Shown: positions 8,047 to 16,600 of the stretch, piece by piece
How positions within the stretch are numbered: position 1 is the first letter of the stretch
Layout: each line of letters opens with the position of its first letter
Assembly: GCA_002842035.1 (NCBI GenBank)
Contig: PHBP01000001.1
Span: 233,198-297,197, forward strand
Reading direction: 5' to 3'
Length of the DNA stretch: 64,000 nucleotides
Source: Candidatus Cloacimonetes bacterium HGW-Cloacimonetes-2
GTDB taxonomy: Bacteria; Cloacimonadota; Cloacimonadia; Cloacimonadales; Cloacimonadaceae
Position numbers and translations under genes: made by a program
The notes under the pieces: generated by a model
Database searches by the model: none
What the model was told of the DNA's origin: nothing
Seen by the model: only the letters and a program-made list of their open reading frames with translations

Positions 8047-8381
8047 TAATAGCTTGATAAAATTGTGAAATTGCCAGCCTGATGGTATTTCAGCGGCAAA
8101 GCTACCCAGCTTCCGCTTCCATAAAAACACTACTATGAGAATTACTTGGCAACAGTCTGAGGACACTACATAGTATGTCAAGAGCTTTTTTCGCCATCAA
8201 GCTTTTGCTGTGGAACAATTTCTCCACTTTTACTGTTTATTGTGGAACAATCGTTCCTCACACATCTCTGACCCAGGACTCAATAGATATTGAGCCATAT
8301 TCCCGGTGATTTGTAGCTATTGCATAAAAAAACTGTGCATTTACGCCATTCTACTCCTTTAGAGCTCCTTTGATCTAAAGC

Positions 8382-8456
8382 ATATCATCAGCAGATCAAG
8401 AGCAAATCAAGTCGAACCACGTTCGAGGTGAATTGCTCTTGATCTGCTCTTGATAT
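8382..8456. repeat. 75-bp palindrome (family I, copy 1)
   Basis: Arms of 36 nt (8382-8417 and 8421-8456) around the loop CAC; 31 of 36 positions pair. Each arm is AT + three 11-nt units + C. Left units: ATCATCAGCAG, ATCAAGAGCAA, ATCAAGTCGAA. The left flank TCTAAAGC is shared with copies 2 and 3, and the right flank CGGAAGACCTATACAA with copy 4. Location: between divergent genes ompA and efp. Confidence 0.92.
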
Positions 8457-8685
8457 CCGGAAGACCTATACAAAGCAGGGAGCAAGCTCCGGAAAAACGA
8501 TGAAATAATTCTACGCGAGAATAGCCTGTCAGACTCCAGCGATCACCGGATAGCCCGATCGGCCTGAGAGACTACATCAATAGGTATATCCGTGGAAAGC
8601 CATACAGAAATGGATAAAATACTTGCCAAAATTGCCATATCCAAAATCGTGGTGTCAATAAGAAGAATAATCTAAAGGAAAGCTT

Positions 8686-9252
8686 ATGGCAGCAATGGCT
8701 GATATCCGTAATGGAATGATAATTGAATTCAAGGACGATCTCTACGAAGTAGTAGATTTCCTGCATGTAAAACCCGGTAAAGGCAGCGCTTTTGTTCGCA
8801 CCAAGATGAAGAGCGTACGCACCGGTAGAGTAATAGAAAACACATTCAGAGACAGCGATGTCCTCACCACCGTCAGGGTGGAACGCACCAAAAAAGAATA
8901 TCTCTACAGAGATGGAGATTTCTACATATTTATGGATAGTGAGACTTTTGAGCAGATCACGGTGGATGCTGCTAAGATCGGCGACAACGAAAAGCTCATT
9001 ATGGAAAATATGGAAGTAATGGTGCTTACTTCTCCCAGCGGAGAGATATTGGGCCTGGAACTGCCCACATCTGTGGTTCAGACCATCGCTGAATGCGAAC
9101 CCAACGTCAAAGGAAATACAGCTTCGGGTAGCGGCAAGGTCGCCTTTACAGAGACCGGCCTGCGCCTGATGGTACCATTCTTCGTAGAAGCCGGCGAAAA
9201 GGTCAAGATCGACACTCGCACCGGCCAGTATGTTGAAAGAGCGAATAAATAA
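8686..9252 (+). CDS. efp: Translation elongation factor P
   Basis: Binds the ribosome next to the P site and relieves stalling at polyproline. 188 aa with the three expected beta-barrel domains: KOW-like N-terminal domain, central OB domain (GDFYIFMDSETFEQI), and C-terminal OB domain ending in the signature GLRLMVPFFVEAGEKVKIDTRTG. The tip loop is PGKGSAF, with the modifiable residue a lysine (K32), which fits lysylation-type or unmodified EF-P rather than the arginine type. No epmA/epmB-type gene is in the window. The start at 8686 is preferred over the ATG three codons later because AAGGAAAG lies just upstream. The Pro-rich OmpA linker and many PxP motifs nearby are plausible clients. Confidence 0.97.
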   Translation: MAAMADIRNGMIIEFKDDLYEVVDFLHVKPGKGSAFVRTKMKSVRTGRVIENTFRDSDVLTTVRVERTKKEYLYRDGDFYIFMDSETFEQITVDAAKIGDNEKLIMENMEVMVLTSPSGEILGLELPTSVVQTIAECEPNVKGNTASGSGKVAFTETGLRLMVPFFVEAGEKVKIDTRTGQYVERANK

Positions 9253-9268
9253 GAGATAAGAGGATAAA

Positions 9269-9475
9269 ATGGGAAAAGTTAAAAGCTTTCAAGCCAAGAC
9301 AGCACACGACAGGACAAATGAAGGCAAGATGATGTGCGAAGTCTGCAAGACCGAGATCAAGCGCATTAAGCTGATCACGAACAAGAAATCCACCGGCGGC
9401 TGGGTTCCTCAGCCCGAGTTCCAAGCCATCTGCAAGTGCAACGAAGCAGATATTATGGCTGGAAAGACCGTCTAA
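9269..9475 (+). CDS. Small Cys-motif (zinc-ribbon-like) protein of unknown function next to EF-P
   Basis: A 68-residue basic protein (about one fifth Lys/Arg) with a CEVC motif near residue 23 and an ICKC motif near residue 55, which could form one zinc knuckle. Between them lies IKRIKLITNKKSTGGWVPQP. It follows efp by 16 nt with an AGAGG ribosome site and is closed by a strong terminator, so it is almost certainly transcribed with efp. Size, charge and context suggest an RNA- or ribosome-associated role, but no family is recognised. It is not L28, L33 or L36 (a genuine L28 is at 61 kb). Confidence 0.75.
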   Translation: MGKVKSFQAKTAHDRTNEGKMMCEVCKTEIKRIKLITNKKSTGGWVPQPEFQAICKCNEADIMAGKTV

Positions 9476-9507
9476 GAGATCAATCGAAACAGATTAGACC
9501 AGTTACT

Positions 9508-9540
9508 GCTCCTCTCCAAGCGGGAGGAGCTGTTTTTTTT
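9508..9540 (+). terminator. Intrinsic terminator of the efp operon
   Basis: Stem GCTCCTC / GAGGAGC (9508-9514 and 9524-9530) followed by TGTTTTTTTT. Confidence 0.93.
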
Positions 9541-9664
9541 ATTGACTAATGTTATGCCGGCAATAAGCTTGCACCAGCGTGGCAGACTTGCTAGTCCGAT
9601 GCTGTGGATTTATATCTTTACCAATCTACCGGTATTCCGGAAAACTGCCAAGGGGTTTGAACTG

Positions 9665-12600
9665 ATGAACTGTAGTAAACTCGCAAGTGTATTGATCTTG
9701 CTAATCCTGGCGGCAAGCACGGCAAACGCCCTGGTGCCACCTCATCCGTCGTATCGTCAAGTACCTGCTGCTTACCGGCGCACAATGCCTGAGCTGCCCA
9801 AAGGCGGGATCTCATCTCCCAAAGGCGATATCCTGAACAACATACTCGTATTGAGAGTTCAATTTCCTGATCTGGCTTTTGCAAACAGTGCCGCTTATCC
9901 GGATAGCCTGGTGCACGACGAGGCTTTCTTTGAGCGTTGGATGCTGCATTTGGCAGATTTCTATGCCGATGCTTCCCGAGGGAATTATCTCCTGGAATGG
10001 ACTATGTGGCCGCAAGTCTTTACGATGAGCAGACCAATCGCCTATTACGGTGGGGATACCACAGATAATATCGATGATAAGCTGGAAGAGATGCTGGTGG
10101 AACTGGCAGCAATGGCAGATCCTGAGGTGGATTTCAACCAATTTGGCGGAATAATCGTTTTCCACTCAGGAGGCGGACAGGAAGCCGATATCTTGGGACA
10201 GGCCACAGAATCGATCTGGTCCACTTTTGTAACGCGAAAGAATCTTCAAGCCGCACTGGATCCGGAAAATGAGGACTTTCAGGGGATCAGTACAGCAGAT
10301 GGAGTTTTCCTGAAGAATATCGTGATTGTGCCGGAGCAGGAGTACTTTGATTACTATCAGGATAGCCCTGATACCAGCGGTTACCTCTTTAGTCTATACG
10401 GTGTGCTCTGCCATCAATACAGTCATCTGATCGGCTTGCCGACACTCTTTGACAATGACAGTTCAAACGGACAGAGCCAGGGGGTGGGCAATTGGTGCAT
10501 CCTCGGGACCGGCGTCTGGAATGCCAATGGCTATGTGCCTGCTCAGCTATCCGCTTGGGGCAGGGCATATATGGGCTGGGATACTCCGCAGATTATCAAT
10601 CAGGATGCAGAAGACCTGGTGGTGGATTACTATCTCAATCCGGAACCCAGCCACCCCACGATCTACAAGATACCGATCTCAAACCGGGAGTACTTCCTGG
10701 TGGAAAACCGCCAGCAAAATCCCGATGCCAGCCTGGATCCACACGACAATCAGCCAAGTTTCAGCTTTAAGCTATTGCCAGAGGGAGAGCAGGATTATTA
10801 CGAGCATTACCCGCTCAGACCTTACTTTAACTTTATGGAAAATCGTTATAAGGGCTGCGAGTGGGACTTTATGTTGCCCGGTTTGGGTGGGCCTATGCTG
10901 CCAAATCAAAGTATGGTAACGGATGGTTCCGGTATCCTGATCTGGCATATAGACGAGAATATCATCGAGGCAAACTTTGATCCTGGATTCGAGAGAAACC
11001 GAGTCAATGGCAATGCCCTCCACAAGGGAGTGGATCTGGAAGAAGCTGATGGTATCGAGCATCTGGATACAGCCTTGTTTGACTTTTATATGAATGGCGG
11101 GCCTTATGATAGCTTCCGAAGTGGTAATAATGACTATTTTGGCAGCAATATCGTTGATGGGCTGCTTTCACTACCGGCAGCGACCAGCTATTACGGCGGT
11201 ACTCCGGTGGAAGTATATAATATCTCAGAATCAGCCCTGCAGATGAGCTTTTCGGTAAGATTGGACTGGAAGCTGGATACATTTTATCAGGGCGAGAATG
11301 AGTTTAACGCTGTCTGGCTCGATCTGGACAACGATTCTGAGCAGGAATTGCTCTATATAATGCCGGATGGCAGTATCTATGCCTGGAAAAATGAACAGCT
11401 TATGCAGGGATACCCGCTGCAAGCAGATAGCCTGGCACTTAATTATACTGGGAGTGGAGCGGCGATCTATCTGCCTCAGCAGGTGCAAAACCTGGCAAGG
11501 ATGAGAAAGCTGGAGAGCGGAAGCCTGCAGACAGTCTTTAATCAGGTTAATACACGCTGGGCAGCTCAACCGGTGGACATCGGAGATGAACTGATCGTTT
11601 GCCTCAATCCGGTGGATGAAAATCTGGGTACCCGGATATCAAGAATTGAGAAGTCCAACAATGCGATGAGTCCTTTTGTGGATCTTGAGCAGAGGGTTGT
11701 AGCCAATCTGAGCTATGCAGATGATAAGCTTTGGATGCTGACCGGATCGACCGGAAATATGTATCTGGCAATTTTGCTGGATGTAAATACCGGGGTGTTG
11801 GAGCAGTTCACGCTTCCTATCGAGCTCGATTCTACCATAGTGGCTATAAGCACAGTAAAGCTGAATCCCCGCCAGAGCTCCTACAATCTTCTGGTGCAGA
11901 CGCTCAAATCCCTGTATGCCTTTGATCAGCAGATGAATCTGATCCCGGGATATCCCTATATACACGATCGTACTTGCACAGCTCCACTTACCATAGCAGA
12001 TTTGGATAGAAACAGCAGCCCGGATATTATATTGGGTACTGCCAATGGTGTGATCGTTTTGGATGCATCGGGATCTCTGGTTGGGCAGACGGAACTCAGC
12101 AGTCCAATCCCTGCTGCAATAAGCTCTGGTGCGATGGTGCTGGATATTGATAACGACGGCAGGATGGAGATCATCGGCAACTTCTCAAACAACCGTCTTG
12201 CTGTTTGGGATGATGGCTTTAGGCTAAAGAGCGGATATCCGGTATCTTTCCCGGAGACCTCAAGAGGTTTGCCCAGGCTTGGCAAGGCCAACGACGATCT
12301 ATGGTATGCCTGGGTCGCAACCGATAATGGCAGGATCTATCGCAAACACTTGAGTGATTTTGCTCCGGGTATTATGGATAGCCTCTGGATTACGGAGTAT
12401 GCCAATCTGCAAAGAACAGCCTCCTACACAGCGCCTGCACAGACCAATATCTATGCTACAAATCAAGTCTTTGTGCCTGGAGAGGTCTATTTTTACCCAA
12501 ATCCCTTGAAATCAATCTATGAGCAAGTGGTTCGCCTCAGCGTGATGACAAGCGAGGATGGACCGGTAGAGCTCAAAATATATGACGTCAGCGGGGCCTT

Positions 12601-12751
12601 GGTCTTTAGCCAAAGAGCAATTGCCAAAGCTTATCTGCGAAATCGAGAGATCTTCAACATTCCTGCCCACAGGCTGGCATCGGGAGTCTATCTGGCAACT
12701 GTGAAAGCCGGTAATGATGTGAAGAGACTTCGCTTTGCAATTGAGAAATAA
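9665..12751 (+). CDS. Secreted M6-like metalloprotease homologue with altered active site, beta-propeller and C-terminal sorting domain
   Basis: A 1028-residue exported protein. The start at 9665 gives a clean signal peptide (MNCSKLASVLILLILAASTANA) with AAGGGG 9 nt upstream; the longer frame from 9542 runs out of the preceding terminator and is rejected. Residues about 60-480 match the M6 (immune inhibitor A) fold, but the zinc motif reads HQYSH (H250, Q251, H254) where HExxH is expected; downstream LIGLPTLFDND and GVGNWCILGTGVWN are conserved. Loss of the general-base Glu predicts little or no protease activity. Residues about 540-930 contain propeller-like blades with Asp-rich loops (LDLDNDSEQELLY, ADLDRNSSPDII, LDIDNDGRMEII). 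The last ~85 residues (YFYPNPLKS...) are a Por-type sorting domain. First gene of a secretion cluster. Confidence 0.85.
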   Translation: MNCSKLASVLILLILAASTANALVPPHPSYRQVPAAYRRTMPELPKGGISSPKGDILNNILVLRVQFPDLAFANSAAYPDSLVHDEAFFERWMLHLADFYADASRGNYLLEWTMWPQVFTMSRPIAYYGGDTTDNIDDKLEEMLVELAAMADPEVDFNQFGGIIVFHSGGGQEADILGQATESIWSTFVTRKNLQAALDPENEDFQGISTADGVFLKNIVIVPEQEYFDYYQDSPDTSGYLFSLYGVLCHQYSHLIGLPTLFDNDSSNGQSQGVGNWCILGTGVWNANGYVPAQLSAWGRAYMGWDTPQIINQDAEDLVVDYYLNPEPSHPTIYKIPISNREYFLVENRQQNPDASLDPHDNQPSFSFKLLPEGEQDYYEHYPLRPYFNFMENRYKGCEWDFMLPGLGGPMLPNQSMVTDGSGILIWHIDENIIEANFDPGFERNRVNGNALHKGVDLEEADGIEHLDTALFDFYMNGGPYDSFRSGNNDYFGSNIVDGLLSLPAATSYYGGTPVEVYNISESALQMSFSVRLDWKLDTFYQGENEFNAVWLDLDNDSEQELLYIMPDGSIYAWKNEQLMQGYPLQADSLALNYTGSGAAIYLPQQVQNLARMRKLESGSLQTVFNQVNTRWAAQPVDIGDELIVCLNPVDENLGTRISRIEKSNNAMSPFVDLEQRVVANLSYADDKLWMLTGSTGNMYLAILLDVNTGVLEQFTLPIELDSTIVAISTVKLNPRQSSYNLLVQTLKSLYAFDQQMNLIPGYPYIHDRTCTAPLTIADLDRNSSPDIILGTANGVIVLDASGSLVGQTELSSPIPAAISSGAMVLDIDNDGRMEIIGNFSNNRLAVWDDGFRLKSGYPVSFPETSRGLPRLGKANDDLWYAWVATDNGRIYRKHLSDFAPGIMDSLWITEYANLQRTASYTAPAQTNIYATNQVFVPGEVYFYPNPLKSIYEQVVRLSVMTSEDGPVELKIYDVSGALVFSQRAIAKAYLRNREIFNIPAHRLASGVYLATVKAGNDVKRLRFAIEK

Positions 12752-12763
12752 TGGAGTATGAAA

Positions 12764-13669
12764 ATGAGATATAAAGCAATTCTAATTGGGACGATCATCA
12801 CCTTGGCGATCACTCTGGCTTATGGTCAGGTAGATAGCTCCGGTGAGTACGGATTCAAGTTTCTCAGTATCCCGACGGATCCTGCTTCCTTAGCATTGGC
12901 TGGTAGAGCCCCGGATGGGCTTTCCGTCACAAGTGCCTTTGCGATTCAACCCGCCATCAGCACTATCGACAAGCAGCGCAGCGTGGGAGTCTCACACACT
13001 AAGTGGTTGCAAGAGACGGATTTTACCAATGTCTATTATAGCTATTCGACCCGGAGAAATCACTTCGGGCTGCTCTTAAGGAATCTGAGCTATGGTACAA
13101 TCGAGAAACGAGATGAAGCCGGCAACATTATCGGAAGCTACAGCCCGCTTGACTTGGGCGTAATGGCTAACTACTCGCTCAGAATCACTCCCAGCCAATA
13201 TCTGGGATTAAATGCGGGAGTACTGTATGAGAAGTTGGCAACGGCTTCCAGTATTGGGCTTTCCACCGATCTTGGCTATACCTGGCTGCCTCCGATCGCA
13301 GATACAAAGCTATCTTTGGCTATCAGGAACATCGGCCTGAGCACCAAGATGAACGATGAAGCAATAGATCTGCCGCTCTTGGCAGATCTGGATCTCAGCA
13401 AGGGTATCAGCATCAACGAAGCAAGACTCTTGGTGGGAGCTTCGGTCTCAAAGCCGATCGATGAAGAGCTGAAGGGAACGGTACACTCGGAGCTTTCCTA
13501 TCGTGATTTGCTCTATCTGAGAGCGGGATACCGGATCAACTACAGTGGAAATGCCCTGAGCGCAGGCTTGGGTATCAGATACCAGAACTTTGGTGTGGAT
13601 TACGGCTGGGCGGATTCTGTGGATGAGCTCAGTTCCATCCACTCACTGGCCTTGAGCTATCACTTTTAA
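12764..13669 (+). CDS. PorV/PorQ-like outer-membrane beta-barrel protein (UPF0164-like)
   Basis: A 301-residue protein with a signal peptide ending at AYGQ, then the family hallmark FKFLSIPTDPASLALAGRA near the N-terminus and alternating beta strands to a C-terminal aromatic strand (LALSYHF). In Bacteroidetes, PorV and PorQ are the outer-membrane shuttle and attachment proteins of the type IX secretion system, which act on proteins with C-terminal sorting domains. Here it lies exactly between two such cargo proteins. The ATG at 12764 is chosen because GGAG is 7 nt upstream; the ATG at 12758 is too close to it. The core T9SS motor genes are not in this window, so the secretion route is inferred. 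Confidence 0.75.
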   Translation: MRYKAILIGTIITLAITLAYGQVDSSGEYGFKFLSIPTDPASLALAGRAPDGLSVTSAFAIQPAISTIDKQRSVGVSHTKWLQETDFTNVYYSYSTRRNHFGLLLRNLSYGTIEKRDEAGNIIGSYSPLDLGVMANYSLRITPSQYLGLNAGVLYEKLATASSIGLSTDLGYTWLPPIADTKLSLAIRNIGLSTKMNDEAIDLPLLADLDLSKGISINEARLLVGASVSKPIDEELKGTVHSELSYRDLLYLRAGYRINYSGNALSAGLGIRYQNFGVDYGWADSVDELSSIHSLALSYHF

Positions 13670-13680
13670 ACAGGATAAGA

Positions 13681-16600
13681 ATGAGATATTACACACTGCT
13701 GATCATCAGCCTGCTGCTTTGCTGCATCGGGATTGCCGGAGCCGATAGCATTAGCCCCGGACAGCTTTTATTCAAGACAGAAGCACCCATAACTGTGCGC
13801 GGAGATAGAACCGGGCTAAGTGCTTTCGACAGCTTTTTGGATAATCTGGGAGCGACCAATCTGAGACCTCTCAAGGGGATGCACCTGCCCCAGTATTATT
13901 CCGTCACTATACCTGCAGATAGGAATCCGGCTGATTTCTCCGGAGAGATGTACCGCTTTGAGGGAATAGAATATATCCAGCCGAATTATCTCAGGAAGAT
14001 GCTTATCGAGCCCAATGATCCGCTCTTTTCGAGACAGCTGCACAATATCTGCTCCATTCCCAGTGCGTGGAATCTCACCACGGGAAGCCCAGTTGTTGTA
14101 GTAGGAATAGTGGATTCTGGAGTTCTCCTGAACCATCCTGACTTAGCAGAAAACATCTTCGTCAACGAAGCAGAGATCCCTGATAATGGCATAGATGACG
14201 ATGGCAATGGCTATATCGACGACTATATGGGCTGGGACTTTTGTGACGCACCTGAACTGGCAGATCAAGCTCTGGGAGACTTTATGGAGCCTGATAACGA
14301 CCCTACGGACGAGAACTTTCATGGTACGCACGTTGCGGGTATTGTCGGGGCAGTTGGCAACAACGGTACGGGAGTCAGCGGAGTGGCTTGGTCAGTAAAA
14401 CTACTTGCAGTAAGAGCGGGGTTTCGTACGACTCAATCCCAAGGTTATCTTCAGGATGACGATGCTGCCGCGGCTGTGATCTATGCGGCAGATATGGGCA
14501 GTTCAGTGATCAATATGAGCTGGGGGGATCCAAACTACTCTCCAATCATAGCCGATGCCTGTGAATATGCTCATCGCAAGGGAACAAGTTTGGTAGCTTC
14601 CGCTGGCAACGACCCGGTGCCTGTGCTTTCATATCCTGCCAGGTTATCAAACGTGATCTCAGTCGGTGCAGTTAATAAGTCCAGAGTCCTTGCAGGTTTT
14701 TCCAGCTATGGGGTGGATCTGGATCTGGTAGCTCCGGGTGAACTGGTTTTGAGCACCTACAAGCTGGACGCTCCTGATCAATACATAGAACAGAGTGGGA
14801 CCTCGATGTCATCACCTTACGTGGCTGGTGCAATTGCTCTACTCAAAGCACTACAACCTGAACTCACGCCCACCGAAGTGCGTTCGCGCTTGTTAAATTC
14901 GACCGACGATCTGGGACCTTTGGGCTTCGATATTCGGTATGGGCACGGTCTGTTAAATGTTCGCAAGCTATTGGAAAACACTAATCCTCCTATTATCGAG
15001 ATTGTCAATCCTATGGAGATGCAGGGTATCAGTGGCTCGTTTACTATCAGGGGTACAATCTCAGGTACAAACTTCCATCGATACACTGTAATGCGCTCCA
15101 ATCAGGCTACCCCATCAGCAAGCGATTGGAAGAATGTCCACGACGATACCAGCGACCCTTACTACTACTACCAGCAAGTACAGGATGGAGCAATCGCACA
15201 GTATTACATCCCCGATCATATGCCGGAAGGTAATTACATCATCAGGATCCAGTATAAAGATATCCTCGGTAATACTTATAACTACTACAGGACTGTGCTT
15301 TATGACAATTCAGCTCCGCAGTTAAAAGCTGAGACTCTAGCTGGATTCAAGCGATATGATCGGCAGAATGCCAAGTATTATGCCACAGCTATCTTCAACG
15401 AGCCGGTGCGCAGCAGCCTACGTATCATCGCCTATGATGGAACGGAGCATTATAGCTACTCCACCAATCTTGATAGCTTGCAGGTCTGGGCATTCCCTGT
15501 CGGAGTACCACCCGGACCTGTTAGAATACAGATCAGTGCTACTAATTTCTCAGGTTTGGCATACCTCAGCCAGCTTTATCCGAATTTTATAAACGTCCAG
15601 TATGAGACAATACCAACACATGGCTTTACAAGCGAGATCATTGGTCCAGCCAGAGTCCCGATGTCTAAGGTGCATGATTTTGACGGCAATGGAATAAAAG
15701 AATACATAGCAATGGATCTCCCAACCAGTGGTTATGGCAGAGTAAGAGCTTATGAACCCTCACCGGCTGGACATCTGACGATGCACGACTTTGAGGATAA
15801 CTTCCGTCCTCTATCCCTTGGAAATACCAATGCCTCAGGGCAAGAGCTGCTGGGGCTCAAAGCTGATAGAGTTTACCTGAGAGAGACACAGACTACTGTG
15901 CTGTATCCCAATGAGATAGTTTGGGCAGATTCTGCAGTAGCTGGTGGTACAATGGCAAATTATACCAGCGGGCCGACAGGTGTCCTGGTGGTCAAAAACC
16001 TACCCACAGAAAACGTAATCCAAGCCTATCAAAGAGATAATGCCGGTGTGATGAGAGCCAGAAACACCCTTAGAAACACTACTACCACCTCTCTTAGAAA
16101 TACCTTTATCCCTACGATCCTGGTAGATAATCTGGATAATGACAACCTGCCGGATATCCTTTGTGCTGATACAGATGGCGATATAATGATCTATGAGGTC
16201 TTAAACCACAACAACCAGCAGCTTACCTGGTCTCACAGAATGCCGGTTGCAAATACATATCAGATTACGACAGGAGACTACAATGGAAATGGTATCAAGG
16301 ACTTCTTCGTAGGTGGTTACTACACAAATATCCTAAATCCCGATATGAACTTCTGGTACTTTGAAGGATTCACCGGAACTGCTAATAACACCTATAACTC
16401 TTTAGGATCGATTATGTTCAACACTGTCCAATCCCAAAACAGCATCCATAGTGCTGATCTTGATGATGATGGCAAAGATGAGATCATCCTGGCTCTTTCT
16501 CCCAGCCTATATACAATCAAGTATGAAAACGGTACTTGGAAGCCCACTTTCTACGGTGAGAGCTTTCAGACCTACCAGATAGCAAGCTGGACAGACCAGG

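Larger units (their letters stand above)
7986..8685. other. 700-bp divergent intergenic region between ompA and efp
   Basis: No credible gene. It contains the ompA promoter at the left end, two copies of the 11-mer TGTGGAACAAT 32 nt apart (8209-8219 and 8241-8251), the inverted repeat GGAACAATCGTTCC (8243-8256), and palindrome family I copy 1 (8382-8456). The remainder shows no recognised structure. Confidence 0.6.

Noticed and set aside
9542-9664. Longer N-terminus for the M6-like protein
   Set aside because: It starts directly in the T tract of the efp terminator, lacks a ribosome site, and would bury the signal peptide beginning at 9665.
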